Source of the DNA: an uncultured Pelagibacteraceae bacterium
GTDB lineage: Bacteria > Pseudomonadota > Alphaproteobacteria > Pelagibacterales > Pelagibacteraceae
NCBI GenBank assembly: GCA_902605605.1
Contig: CACLDI010000004.1
Span: forward strand, 1 to 53,596
Direction: 5' to 3'
DNA: 53,596 nucleotides
In this document: positions 35,366-43,592 of the stretch, one piece after another
Layout of the letters: the number at the start of each line of letters is the position of its first letter
Numbering within the stretch: the first letter of the stretch is position 1
Made by a program: the position numbers and the translations under genes
The notes under the pieces: model-generated
Database searches by the model: none
What the model was told of the DNA's origin: nothing
What the model saw: only the letters and a program-made list of their open reading frames with translations

Positions 35366-35473
35366 TTTTGTTTTATAGTTAATTATTCAACATAGTCTCA
35401 ATAATAATACTCAGTTTGATCTATTTCTATCTTGAGTTGAATACTTAAATCAGTATTAATTAAATATTCAGTT

Positions 35474-35770
35474 ATGAAAATATTAAAAATATTTTTTATC
35501 ACCTTTTGTTTAATATTTTTATCAGGATGCTTTCAAACAACATCCCTTTTAGGCCCAGGAGTAACTGTTGCTACTACAGGAAATGTATTTCAAGCAGGTC
35601 TTCAATATGGGGCTAATACAGCATTGAAAAATGAAACTGGTAAAGATGTTTTATCCCATATTAAAGATAAAGTTGATGAAAAAAATAAAGAAAAAAAACT
35701 TCACGTTAAATTAAAACAGTTACTAGAAAATAGAATAGAAACCACTAGAAAAAAATTGTTATCTAACTAA
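35474..35770 (+). CDS. small lipoprotein (98 aa)
   Basis: The signal peptide MKILKIFFITFCLIFLSGC ends in the lipobox LSGC, giving a lipid-modified Cys19. The mature part has a glycine/threonine-rich stretch (LLGPGVTVATTGNVFQAGLQYG) followed by a strongly basic helix (DKVDEKNKEKKLHVKLKQLLENRIETTRKK). It is of a size and style common in SAR11 and other alphaproteobacteria, but I cannot name its function. It overlaps the convergent 146-aa gene by four bases. Confidence 0.7.
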   Translation: MKILKIFFITFCLIFLSGCFQTTSLLGPGVTVATTGNVFQAGLQYGANTALKNETGKDVLSHIKDKVDEKNKEKKLHVKLKQLLENRIETTRKKLLSN

Positions 35771-36207
35771 TTTAAAATATCTAATTTTATTAATTTTTCT
35801 TGCTTCGTCTCCTTACACCACATTTCGTAACTCTCGCAAACCCGCCAAAGATGATCAAACGCTCTTTGAGATATTTCTAATGGAAAATGACTTTTAGTGT
35901 AATAAAGTTTGGGAATTTTCATTAAAAGTTTTATCATAGAGTCTTTTTGCACTTCTAATAATTTCAAAGTTTCACTGGTTATTTTCTTTCCTGTTATTTC
36001 ATCAACAAAATTGTTCTTTTTTAATTTTTCAAACCATTTATTGTGAAATTCTCCTGAGCTAATTAATTCATACTCTTTAGATGTCATAAATATTTCAAAT
36101 GCTTGAATGTTATTAGTTTCTGGATTTTTATTTTTAATTTCAATTATTTTAAAATAAATAAACTCAGCTACTCTAAGCACATATGGCTTTTCGATCTTTG
36201 ACTGCAT
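35767..36207 (-). CDS. hypothetical soluble protein (146 aa)
   Basis: A 146-residue mostly helical, highly charged protein (KIIEIKNKNPETNN, KNNFVDEITGKKITSETLKLLE). Motifs I can name are absent; it has two cysteines (RVCESYEMWCKE) near the end and no signal peptide or membrane span. It starts three bases from the racemase stop, so the racemase and this gene are likely co-transcribed. Function unknown. Confidence 0.55.
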   Translation of the reverse strand: MQSKIEKPYVLRVAEFIYFKIIEIKNKNPETNNIQAFEIFMTSKEYELISSGEFHNKWFEKLKKNNFVDEITGKKITSETLKLLEVQKDSMIKLLMKIPKLYYTKSHFPLEISQRAFDHLWRVCESYEMWCKETKQEKLIKLDILN

Positions 36208-36210
36208 AAG

Positions 36211-36957
36211 TTAATTTTTATGTTTTGCCATGGCAGATTCTGCCAATATCAGATTAGGATCTAAAAATATTTTTGAAGACTTTATATTTTTAAATGATTT
36301 AAATGCAAATATTGCTATTGGAAGTTCAGTGCATCCCAAAATAATTTTTTTACATTTTATACTCATCAAATAGTTTATTGCAGGTTTGATAGCTTTTTCT
36401 GCTGCTCGTACATTTCCCATTTTTACAAATTTTATTGCTTTATTTACTGAGTTTTTTTGAATGTTTTCTGAAGGTATCATAAGATTATAATTTTTATCAA
36501 AAAAATTATTATAAACTCCAGTTTTCAAAGTACCCTCAGTTGCTAAGAGACCTACTTTAGAATTTTTTTTACAATTTTTTTTTGTGAATTTGAATACCTC
36601 TTTAGGCATATTAATTATTGGAATATTTATTTTTTTTCGTAAATCATCATACCAATAATGAGCTGTATTACAGGGGATAACAATAAATTTACATTTATTT
36701 TTCTCAAGTAGTTTACAACCTTTAAGTAAACTTTTTAAAACTCTTTCGTACTTTATTTTACTTTTCTTATTTGTTGATTTATTAGAAAGATTTTTTGTTT
36801 GAGACCCAATTGATTCAGGTCTACCAGGAATATTAGATTTGTTGTATAGTAAAAATAATGGATATTCTTGATCAATTCTTCCTCTGTTCAGAACTGCAAG
36901 CTTGTTACAAAAATCAAGTCCTGCTTGGGTCCCCATTCCACCTAAAATTCCAATCAT
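36211..36957 (-). CDS. aspartate/glutamate racemase-family protein
   Basis: A 248-residue protein of the Asp/Glu racemase superfamily. The two catalytic cysteines sit in VIPCNTAHYWYDDL near residue 100 and LGCTELPIAI near 209. The start MIGILGGMGTQAGLDFCNKL is the signature of the cofactor-independent aspartate racemase branch. Expected reaction: interconversion of L- and D-aspartate or glutamate. Some superfamily members are hydantoin racemases or maleate isomerases. Confidence 0.82.
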   Translation of the reverse strand: MIGILGGMGTQAGLDFCNKLAVLNRGRIDQEYPLFLLYNKSNIPGRPESIGSQTKNLSNKSTNKKSKIKYERVLKSLLKGCKLLEKNKCKFIVIPCNTAHYWYDDLRKKINIPIINMPKEVFKFTKKNCKKNSKVGLLATEGTLKTGVYNNFFDKNYNLMIPSENIQKNSVNKAIKFVKMGNVRAAEKAIKPAINYLMSIKCKKIILGCTELPIAIFAFKSFKNIKSSKIFLDPNLILAESAMAKHKN

Positions 36958-37103
36958 AATCTGTAATTAATTTATAAATTTTGATTTTAATTTTTTATAA
37001 TTAATAATTGTGTTTAAACGTTGATTTTCATTATTCGGTATTGGCTAAAATATTTAAAATAGAAAAACTAAGTTAACGTTTTTAGCCAATAGGAAGTGTG
37101 AAA
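36958..37103 (-). repeat. spacer between cspA and racemase with a 12-bp inverted repeat
   Basis: Just after the cspA stop the sequence TATTGGCTAAAA (37039-37050) recurs as its exact reverse complement TTTTAGCCAATA (37080-37091), separated by 29 AT-rich bases. On the cspA transcript this can fold into a hairpin starting 12 bases after the stop codon. No T-tract follows, so it is not a standard intrinsic terminator. The rest of the 146-base spacer is plain AT-rich DNA that may hold the racemase promoter. Confidence 0.6.
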
Positions 37104-37310
37104 TTATGCAGTTTTTAAGTTAACTGCTGAAGGACCTTTAGGACCATCTTCAACATCGAAAGTCAAAGCTTGACCCTCATCTAAACCGTTCATACCAGCA
37201 TCTCTTACAGCTGAAACATGTACAAACACATCTTTTTCTTTATCTTCTCTTTCAATAAAACCAAAACCTTTGGTTGGATTGAACCATTTTACTTTTCCTT
37301 GTAGACTCAT
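37104..37310 (-). CDS. cspA: cold-shock domain protein
   Basis: A 68-residue single-domain cold-shock protein. RNP1 is KGFGFIERE near residues 14-22 and RNP2 is VFVHVSAV near 28-35, framed by VKWFNPTKG and the ending GPSAVNL. It binds single-stranded RNA and can act as an RNA chaperone; such proteins are abundant in SAR11. It is alone on its transcript, with a hairpin upstream and an inverted repeat downstream. Confidence 0.95.
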   Translation of the reverse strand: MSLQGKVKWFNPTKGFGFIEREDKEKDVFVHVSAVRDAGMNGLDEGQALTFDVEDGPKGPSAVNLKTA

Positions 37311-37426
37311 ATTTATCTTCTTACTTTTTGTTATATTAATTTATTACTTATAATTAAGTAATCCTGGCTTTGTTTAGATTTTGGAGGGTTTTGTCAACAA
37401 AATATATTACAAATTAAAAATATTTT
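37311..37426 (-). promoter_or_regulatory. cspA 5' region with hairpin
   Basis: On the minus strand a perfect TTGACA -35 (37397-37392) lies 82 bases upstream of the start, but no good -10 follows at 16-18 bases. Between it and the gene is a perfect palindrome: ATTACTTA (37343-37350) pairs with TAAGTAAT (37355-37362) around a TAAT loop, 32 bases before the ATG. A structured leader is common for cold-shock genes, but this hairpin contains no GC-rich stem. Confidence 0.4.
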
Positions 37427-37894
37427 CTAATTTGTGTCAATAATTTTGGTCAAATATACAGAATTAACGTCTTCTTTATAGTGCGCAAAAGGTTGGCATT
37501 CCTCAAATTTACATTTTTTAAAAAGTTTTCTCGCTGGTAAAAAAAAATCCCCAGCACCAGTCTCGATACTTAATCTTTTTATGTTTAGTTTCTTGGCTTC
37601 ATTAATTAAATGGTTGATTACATTAATACCATACCCTTTATTTCTAAAATTATCATGAATTCTTATAGATTTGAATTCTCCATGACTCTCATCTAGAAAT
37701 TTAAGAGCACCACAACCTATTAAATTTTCATCTTTCCACAAGCTCCAAAATTTAATCGATGATACTTTAAGACCAGGAATATCTAAAACATGAGCGCTAC
37801 CTTCTGGAGATGCTGCTCTAAGTTCAACAAAGTGTTTACTAAGAAGTTCATGAACTTTAGGATTATCAAAATTACCTTCTAATGATTTAAACAT
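37427..37894 (-). CDS. GNAT-family N-acetyltransferase
   Basis: A 155-residue GNAT protein. The acetyl-CoA loop shows as FRNKGYGINVINHLINEAKKL near residues 82-102, a Q/R-x-x-G-x-G/A variant. The IGCGALKFLDESHGEFKSIRIH strand pair precedes it, and LFKKCKFEECQPFAHYKED matches a common subgroup of putative acetyltransferases. Substrate unknown. It ends up against purK (adjacent stop and start), so it may be read with the purine genes. Confidence 0.8.
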   Translation of the reverse strand: MFKSLEGNFDNPKVHELLSKHFVELRAASPEGSAHVLDIPGLKVSSIKFWSLWKDENLIGCGALKFLDESHGEFKSIRIHDNFRNKGYGINVINHLINEAKKLNIKRLSIETGAGDFFLPARKLFKKCKFEECQPFAHYKEDVNSVYLTKIIDTN

Positions 37895-38941
37895 TTAAAT
37901 TAATATTGTGATATGACCCATTTTTCTTTTTTCTTTAATCTCTTTTTTTAAATAATCAAAGAAAAATTCATTCTCTTTTAAGTTAGGAGAATTTCTATAC
38001 TGAGATATCTGATCACCTAGTAAATTAATCATTTTTGCATTTGAAATTTTTTTTAGTGGTATTTGCTCTAAGCCACAAACTGCTCTAACATGATTTTCAA
38101 ATTGACTTACATTGTAAGAATTGATGGTAAGATGGCCAGAGTTATGCACCCTAGGTGCAATTTCGTTTACATATAAATTATCATTTCTATCGATAAAAAA
38201 TTCTACACACAATGTTCCCACATATTTGAGCTCTTCTGCTATCAGCATAGCCCAGTCTTTAGATTGATTAAAAATTTTCTCATTTATTTCAGCAGGTATT
38301 TTAGAATATTTTAAAATTTGATCTTCATGAGTATTCTCAATGGGCTCATAAATTTCGTACTTATTATTACTAAATCTGGTTATAATTATTGAGATTTCTT
38401 TTTTTAGTTTAACAAGTTTCTCAAGAATATACCCACTGGAAAAATCTATATTAATAGAATTTAATTCTTTGGTCGAATTTATTGGATACTGTCCTTTTCC
38501 ATCATAACCAAGTGTGGTCGTCTTCAATATACCTGGTAAAAAATCTTTTAAGGCATCTATATCTGACTTCTTTTCAATTGATACATACCTTGTAGTCCTA
38601 ATATTTAATTTATTTATAAAATCTTTTTCAGCCAATCGATGTTGAATAAGTCGATTTACAGAAGGTTTAGGTAAAACTGGTTTTAACTTGTTTATTTCAT
38701 TAAGGGTTTCAAAAGGTATATTTTCAAATTCATAAGTTACAACGTCAACTTGATTAACAAAATCACTAACTTTCTCCTTGTCATCATAATTTCCAGAAAT
38801 AAATTCATTACAAAAGTTCTGAGCTGGGGCATCGGAATCGTCAGAAAAAATTATAGTTTTAACGTTTAATTTTTTTGCAGCAATTGCTAACATGCTACCT
38901 AACTGTCCACCTCCTATAATACCAAGAGTAATTTCAGACAT
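37895..38941 (-). CDS. purK: N5-carboxyaminoimidazole ribonucleotide synthase
   Basis: A 348-residue ATP-grasp enzyme of purine synthesis, converting AIR, bicarbonate and ATP to N5-CAIR. The N-terminal GIIGGGQLGSMLAIAAKKL is the PurK signature. TLGYDGKGQYPI and the metal-binding end FIDRNDNLYVNEIAPRVHNSGHLTI are also diagnostic. Its stop side abuts the GNAT gene and it starts one base after purE, so purE-purK form the usual pair. Confidence 0.93.
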   Translation of the reverse strand: MSEITLGIIGGGQLGSMLAIAAKKLNVKTIIFSDDSDAPAQNFCNEFISGNYDDKEKVSDFVNQVDVVTYEFENIPFETLNEINKLKPVLPKPSVNRLIQHRLAEKDFINKLNIRTTRYVSIEKKSDIDALKDFLPGILKTTTLGYDGKGQYPINSTKELNSINIDFSSGYILEKLVKLKKEISIIITRFSNNKYEIYEPIENTHEDQILKYSKIPAEINEKIFNQSKDWAMLIAEELKYVGTLCVEFFIDRNDNLYVNEIAPRVHNSGHLTINSYNVSQFENHVRAVCGLEQIPLKKISNAKMINLLGDQISQYRNSPNLKENEFFFDYLKKEIKEKRKMGHITILI

Positions 38942-38942
38942 T

Positions 38943-39434
38943 TTACTTAGGTTTTTTTTTGACTGATTTAGCTTGACTAGATCTCCAGTTAATCAATTTA
39001 CGTTTAATGGATGGATCTTGGTTTGCAATTATTGATGCTGCTAGTAATGCAGCATTAATTGCACCGTCTTCACCAATAGCAAGTGTTCCAACAGGTATTC
39101 CTTTTGGCATTTGAGCTATTGATAAAAGACTATCTAAGCCTTTTAATTTTTTGCTTTCGATAGGTACACCAAGAACTGGTAATGATGTAAGTGCTGAGAT
39201 CATACCCGGCAAATGTGCCGATCCTCCAGCTCCTGCTATAATTACACCTATATTATTTTGTTCTGCTTTTAGAGCATAATCATACATCCTTTTTGGAGTT
39301 CTGTGAGCTGATACAATTTTTGTCTCAAAAGAAACACCAATTTTTTTTAGGGTTTTTTCTGCCAGCTGCATAGTCTTATAATCAGACTGGCTACCCATAA
39401 CGATTGAAACTTTTAGATTTCTATTTTTTTTCAT
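38943..39434 (-). CDS. purE: N5-carboxyaminoimidazole ribonucleotide mutase
   Basis: A 163-residue class I PurE, converting N5-CAIR to [18 protein letters not shown] near the start, [13 protein letters not shown] with the active-site His, [26 protein letters not shown] and [11 protein letters not shown] are all as in the family. It lies one base upstream of purK and its basic tail ([12 protein letters not shown]) is unremarkable. Divergent from the M19 dipeptidase gene. Confidence 0.95.
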   Translation of the reverse strand: MKKNRNLKVSIVMGSQSDYKTMQLAEKTLKKIGVSFETKIVSAHRTPKRMYDYALKAEQNNIGVIIAGAGGSAHLPGMISALTSLPVLGVPIESKKLKGLDSLLSIAQMPKGIPVGTLAIGEDGAINAALLAASIIANQDPSIKRKLINWRSSQAKSVKKKPK

Positions 39435-39526
39435 GAGAATTAGTAATTAGTTTATTTCAAAATTAACTTAAAATTTCAATAAAATTAATAGTATTTAAAA
39501 AACATATTGATTAGAGTTCAACTAAT

Positions 39527-40492
39527 ATGAATTTTAAAATTGATAACCTTCAATATTGTAATTGGTCAAGAGAAACCTTCGAGTTTAATAGGTCTGCAGG
39601 TCTTGATGCTGTTCATGTTACAATAGTCTATCATGAAGATTACAATGAGTTATTAACTGAGATTAAAAAATGGGAAAAACTTTTTAAAGAAAACTCAGAT
39701 ATAATATTTCAAGGCTGGGACTACAAAGATATAGAAAAGGCAAATAAAGAGAAAAAAACAGCAATTTTTTTTGGTTTCCAAAATTGTTCTCCCATAGAGG
39801 ATGATATAAAATTAGTTGAAAAAATACATAAAATAGGTTGCCGATTTATGCAGCTTACTTATAACAACCAATCATTATTAGCTACTGGTTGTTATGAAAA
39901 TACAGACAGTGGAGTTACCAATTTTGGACGTGAAGTCATAAAAGAAATGAATAGGGTGGGTGTAGTAATTGACATGTCACATTCAGCTGAAAAAAGTACA
40001 ATTGACGCAATCGAGTTAAGTCAAAAACCAATAGCAATAACACATGCAAACCCAAATTTTTGGCATCCTGCAAAAAGAAACAAATCGTCTGATTTATTAA
40101 AAATTTTAAGTGATAGTGGAGGTATTCTTGGATTATCTTTATATCCTCATCATTTGAAAGATAACACAAATTGTACCCTTGAAAGTTTTTGTGAGATGGT
40201 TGCTATGACAGCTGAAATAATGAACATAAAACAAATAGGTATCGGATCTGATCTTTGCCTTCAGCAACCTGATAGTGTTGTTGAATGGATGAGAAATGGA
40301 ACATGGTCCAAAAGTACAAATTTTGGTGAAGGTAATAAAAATAAACCTGGCTTTCCCAAACAACCTCAATGGTTTGAGGACGCTAGGGGTTTTTCAAATA
40401 TCGAAAAAGGTCTTAAAAAAGTTGGATTTTCTGATGTAGAGACAAATGGAATACTTGGAAACAACTGGTACAATTTCTACAAATTAATTTAG
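39527..40492 (+). CDS. atypical M19 (membrane dipeptidase-like) protein
   Basis: A 321-residue amidohydrolase-fold protein of peptidase family M19. The metal ligand positions in DMSHSAEKS, ITHANP and IGSDLCL are kept. The usual N-terminal HxD site and the bridging Glu are replaced: the segment that would hold the glutamate reads FFGFQNCSP. From memory this matches the PA5396-type dipeptidase of Pseudomonas aeruginosa, which sits beside the dimethylglycine demethylase genes. So the substrate may be a methylated amine conjugate rather than a dipeptide. No signal peptide. It is followed three bases later by a conserved unknown. Confidence 0.72.
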   Translation: MNFKIDNLQYCNWSRETFEFNRSAGLDAVHVTIVYHEDYNELLTEIKKWEKLFKENSDIIFQGWDYKDIEKANKEKKTAIFFGFQNCSPIEDDIKLVEKIHKIGCRFMQLTYNNQSLLATGCYENTDSGVTNFGREVIKEMNRVGVVIDMSHSAEKSTIDAIELSQKPIAITHANPNFWHPAKRNKSSDLLKILSDSGGILGLSLYPHHLKDNTNCTLESFCEMVAMTAEIMNIKQIGIGSDLCLQQPDSVVEWMRNGTWSKSTNFGEGNKNKPGFPKQPQWFEDARGFSNIEKGLKKVGFSDVETNGILGNNWYNFYKLI

Positions 40493-40494
40493 TT

Positions 40495-42156
40495 ATGAAA
40501 GTTCAACTTAGAGATCCAAACACGATAATGAAATTGTCAAGATTGGGATCATTTCATCAGTCTAAACTGTCTTTTTTAAGAAGCTTTCTTAATGAATTTA
40601 AAGACTGGGAATACAAGAGAGATTTATTTAATCTAGATAGATTTGGTTATGGAGAAGCAGTCTACTCTTTTAAGAAAGATAAAAGAACTTATTCACTAGT
40701 TTGTTTTGCAAATAAAATTAAAGATGACGAAAGATCAGATAGAGTAATTGCAACAAAATGGGATGCAGCATTTACATTGCATGATGGTGTTCCTACTCAA
40801 AAAGATATTGATAGACTTAAAAATGAAGTACCAAGGCAGGAAGTTGGTAGACTTTCATTTAAAGAATTAACATTGTCTAGAGCAAATAAATCTGTTCGAG
40901 TATTCAATCATGTAGTTGAAAGATTAAGTGAAGGTAAACAACCAGATTTAGAATTACTATCAAATGTTGGATATTTGTACAGAACAACTGCAGTATATGG
41001 GTCTGGAAAATTTGGCTTAGCAGATCGTTTTAGAATTAAGAACAGAGAAGAAATCAATGGACCTTTTAGATTGGAAATGATGCTAGTTTATTTAGTTAGG
41101 CAATTTACATTTGATCAAGTAAACCACGTTGCTCATCACAAAAACCCCAGTAAATCTGTTGTATTAGATAGAAAGATTTGTAAAAATTTAGGCATTGGAA
41201 ATTCTACTGGATTAGGTATGGCTCCATTTATAGTAAATCATCCGACCTTATTGAATAATTGGGTAATGAGCAGAGAGATCGCCTTAAAAAAAATAAGAGA
41301 AATAAAAATAGTTAAGAAAAAAGATAGTGTTTTATTTATTGATTGCCTTAAAAAATCTTTAACAAACATTACTAGCTGGAATACTGATAGCGAGTATCAA
41401 CAAATTAAAATTAAAAATCTATTAAAAGACATAAAAAAATTTATCCACTTTATTGATAATAATTTTGATTTTGAAGACGAATATCCTTTTAACCAAATAT
41501 ATCTTTGGTTAGAAGAGAAAGCATGTGAGGAGTGTATTGAGTATGTAGTTTCTATTATGATGGAACCATATAATGAAATAACTAATCCGTTAGTAAGTCA
41601 GATGAGTTCTGAGGAGGATAAATATTTTACTATTCCAACCAGCAGAACAATTAAAGATTTAATATATATTATTGAAAAAAAATATTCAAATATTTTAAAA
41701 ATAAACTTTGAAAAAAAACAAAATACACAAAATTTTTGGTTTATTTCCAAGAATAAAGAGGAGCCTAGATTAGCTGATAGATTTGAAGAAGCCGGATCTG
41801 AATTAGAACAACCACTTGCAATAGCTAGAGATGTAAAAAAACTGCATAAAAAATTATTAGATACGAAAAATAATTCTACTGTTGCAGAATTTTTATCTAA
41901 AAATTCTGAGCTTAGACACATTGTTAGGAGAGTATTTATTGTTGAAAAATTTCCATACTCTGAGATACAAGATAATACTATTGGTAAAAATATAATGCCT
42001 ATAGATATGCTAAGGTTAAAGCTATCTTTTTTTGGAGCCTTAAAATTTGATCCACGATCAGATAAATGGTTAAGAATTTGTATGTTCCAAGGAGCACCAC
42101 TACCTGACGAATTAAAAAACTATGACGAACAGTGGGTCTATGGGTCAAGTAATTAA
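40495..42156 (+). CDS. conserved hypothetical protein (553 aa)
   Basis: A 553-residue soluble protein without signal peptide, membrane span or a motif I can name. Its first part is strongly conserved-looking: MKLSRLGSFHQSKLSFLRSF, FGYGEAVYSF, RSDRVIATKWDAAFTLHDG, VPRQEVGRLS, LTLSRANKSVRVFNHVVERL, YLYRTTAVYGSGKFGLADRF and NSTGLGMAPFIVNHP. The middle is lysine/isoleucine-rich and looks less constrained. From memory, similar uncharacterised proteins are paired with a DUF3726 gene in Rhodobacterales. The many invariant-looking histidines, tyrosines and arginines suggest an enzyme. Confidence 0.7.
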   Translation: MKVQLRDPNTIMKLSRLGSFHQSKLSFLRSFLNEFKDWEYKRDLFNLDRFGYGEAVYSFKKDKRTYSLVCFANKIKDDERSDRVIATKWDAAFTLHDGVPTQKDIDRLKNEVPRQEVGRLSFKELTLSRANKSVRVFNHVVERLSEGKQPDLELLSNVGYLYRTTAVYGSGKFGLADRFRIKNREEINGPFRLEMMLVYLVRQFTFDQVNHVAHHKNPSKSVVLDRKICKNLGIGNSTGLGMAPFIVNHPTLLNNWVMSREIALKKIREIKIVKKKDSVLFIDCLKKSLTNITSWNTDSEYQQIKIKNLLKDIKKFIHFIDNNFDFEDEYPFNQIYLWLEEKACEECIEYVVSIMMEPYNEITNPLVSQMSSEEDKYFTIPTSRTIKDLIYIIEKKYSNILKINFEKKQNTQNFWFISKNKEEPRLADRFEEAGSELEQPLAIARDVKKLHKKLLDTKNNSTVAEFLSKNSELRHIVRRVFIVEKFPYSEIQDNTIGKNIMPIDMLRLKLSFFGALKFDPRSDKWLRICMFQGAPLPDELKNYDEQWVYGSSN

Positions 42157-42159
42157 AAA

Positions 42160-42771
42160 ATGAAATCTTTAAGCGAGATTGAAACGATGGCCAAAAGAGC
42201 ATCAAAAGCTGCTGGATTTTCATGGGGTGAAGCTGAGGAAATTGGAAAATGTATAAGACAATTAGAGATGTTTGGTTTACCTGGTATCAAACATTTAAAC
42301 TCTTATTTTATTGATAAGAAAAAAAATACTTATGAGAACTTAAGTTCAATAAATCACTTAAATTCTTCTTCTTCAAATCCTTATTGCCCAATCATCTTAG
42401 GAATTAGTTTTTTAGATCAACTAAAAATAGTCGAAAATTATGAAAAAATTTATTTCTCAAACATTGCCTACCCAATTATTTTTTTATCATTTTTGAGTAG
42501 ATCTTCAGAAATTATTGGAAAAAAAATTAATGTTAAATTTGATGAGAAAGAGATTTTCTTAAATTTAAATGTAAATATCTATTCTAATTTTCTAAATTTA
42601 AAATTTCCTAAAAATTCAAAAAACTTAGAGATAAATTTTATTGATAATAAAGATAACTTTAATGAAGATGAATGGACAAGTTTATATAAATTATCTGAGA
42701 ATACTTTTGTGGAAGAAACTGATAGTCTAAAAAAAGGTGCTGCTGGAGCAGGTTTAACAGATAATGACTAA
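42160..42771 (+). CDS. DUF3726 domain protein (203 aa)
   Basis: A 203-residue protein whose start, SLSEIETMAKRASKAAGFSWGEAEEIGKCIRQL, is the hallmark of DUF3726. The rest is a beta-rich, poorly conserved-looking region with SNPYCPIILGISFLDQL. It ends with a glycine/alanine-rich GAAGAGLTDND. The function of DUF3726 is not known. It lies three bases after the 553-aa gene and overlaps the next small ORF, so the three form a unit. Confidence 0.75.
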   Translation: MKSLSEIETMAKRASKAAGFSWGEAEEIGKCIRQLEMFGLPGIKHLNSYFIDKKKNTYENLSSINHLNSSSSNPYCPIILGISFLDQLKIVENYEKIYFSNIAYPIIFLSFLSRSSEIIGKKINVKFDEKEIFLNLNVNIYSNFLNLKFPKNSKNLEINFIDNKDNFNEDEWTSLYKLSENTFVEETDSLKKGAAGAGLTDND

Positions 42772-42931
42772 AGATTTAGATAAAGATTTTAAAGATAATA
42801 ATAGCAATGATTTAGATAATATCTGTGATGAATGTAGAAAAGAGGATGAAAGTGTATTTCAAAATCTTATAATGACAGGGTTCAAACTTTGTAAATCTTG
42901 TAGGGTTTCAAAAACTATTTTTCCACTTTAA
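42764..42931 (+). CDS. small zinc-ribbon-like protein (55 aa)
   Basis: A 55-residue reading frame with ATG at 42764, overlapping the DUF3726 stop by eight bases. After an acidic N-terminal part (TKDLDKDFKDNNSNDLDN) it has two CxxC pairs, CDEC (residues 21-24) and CKSC (43-46), spaced as in a small zinc ribbon. The last four bases overlap the convergent Yip1-type gene. The cysteine pattern makes a chance frame unlikely. It is too short for most gene-length cutoffs. Confidence 0.6.
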   Translation: MTKDLDKDFKDNNSNDLDNICDECRKEDESVFQNLIMTGFKLCKSCRVSKTIFPL

Positions 42932-43473
42932 CTTATTTGATTAACTGGCAGCATATTCATTCTGCTCATCACAAAAGAAATAGATAAAAAAGCTATAATT
43001 AAGAAAGATAAAAGAACAATTCCAAAAGATTTGAAATTAGATTTTAAATTTAAAATTTGTTTTGTTGAGATAATTAAACCTGCAAATATCCAAAATTGTG
43101 TAAGAAAAATTATTGGTATCATTAAGTCTGGTGTTACTGCAAAAAATCTTAGTAGTCCCGGAGCATGTGCATAACCAACGGCTGTTAAAACTTTTTTAAA
43201 TGAAACTTTAGTTTGTTTATCTGGAAAAAGTTTTACACCTATAACATAAATAAAAATTGCCCAAATCAACCAAGTAATAATTGCAGTAATGCCAGACATT
43301 GCAACTGCAGTTTTAATGATTGTATTTGCTGCAACTGCCCCAGCTATACCATCTAAAATCATTATAATACCTGCAAAATAAATTGAAGCTTCAGTAAAAT
43401 TTTTATTATCTGAATAAAGTGTTTTATCTAATTTTATTGATTTAAAAATTATATTTAAAAATTCTCCAAACAT
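42928..43473 (-). CDS. Yip1-domain membrane protein
   Basis: A 181-residue protein with about five hydrophobic helices, of the Yip1 type: an N-terminal SIKLDKTLYSD lead, membrane spans around ASIYFAGIIMIL, AITWLIW and IPIIFLTQFW, the KVSFKKVLTAVGYAHAPGLL loop between spans, and a final TM near the C-terminus. Function unknown in bacteria. It starts on the stop codon of a 36-aa peptide upstream (TAATG) and belongs to the operon headed by the MTHFR-like and GcvT-like genes. Confidence 0.78.
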   Translation of the reverse strand: MFGEFLNIIFKSIKLDKTLYSDNKNFTEASIYFAGIIMILDGIAGAVAANTIIKTAVAMSGITAIITWLIWAIFIYVIGVKLFPDKQTKVSFKKVLTAVGYAHAPGLLRFFAVTPDLMIPIIFLTQFWIFAGLIISTKQILNLKSNFKSFGIVLLSFLIIAFLSISFVMSRMNMLPVNQIS

Positions 43474-43583
43474 TAATTTTTTTTCTTTTTGTTTTTTTGT
43501 GCGTTATAAGAGACTATCAAGGGAAATACTATTAAAGCAATCGTAATAGTAATGCAAATTACAATTAAAAACCCTTTTGTCAT
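43473..43583 (-). CDS. tiny membrane peptide (36 aa)
   Basis: An ATG at 43583 opens a 36-residue frame: a hydrophobic helix (GFLIVICITITIALIVFPLIV) followed by a very basic tail (AQKNKKKKN). Its TAA overlaps the ATG of the Yip1-type gene, the kind of junction seen between real genes here. There is no Shine-Dalgarno upstream, and a hairpin lies ten bases before it. Could be a leader peptide for coupled translation of the Yip1 gene. Confidence 0.42.
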   Translation of the reverse strand: MTKGFLIVICITITIALIVFPLIVSYNAQKNKKKKN

Positions 43584-43592
43584 TGATTTTGA

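Noticed and set aside
41598-41921. 107-codon antisense frame inside the 553-aa gene
   Set aside because: Serine/phenylalanine-rich composition expected from reading AT-rich coding DNA backwards; no independent signals.
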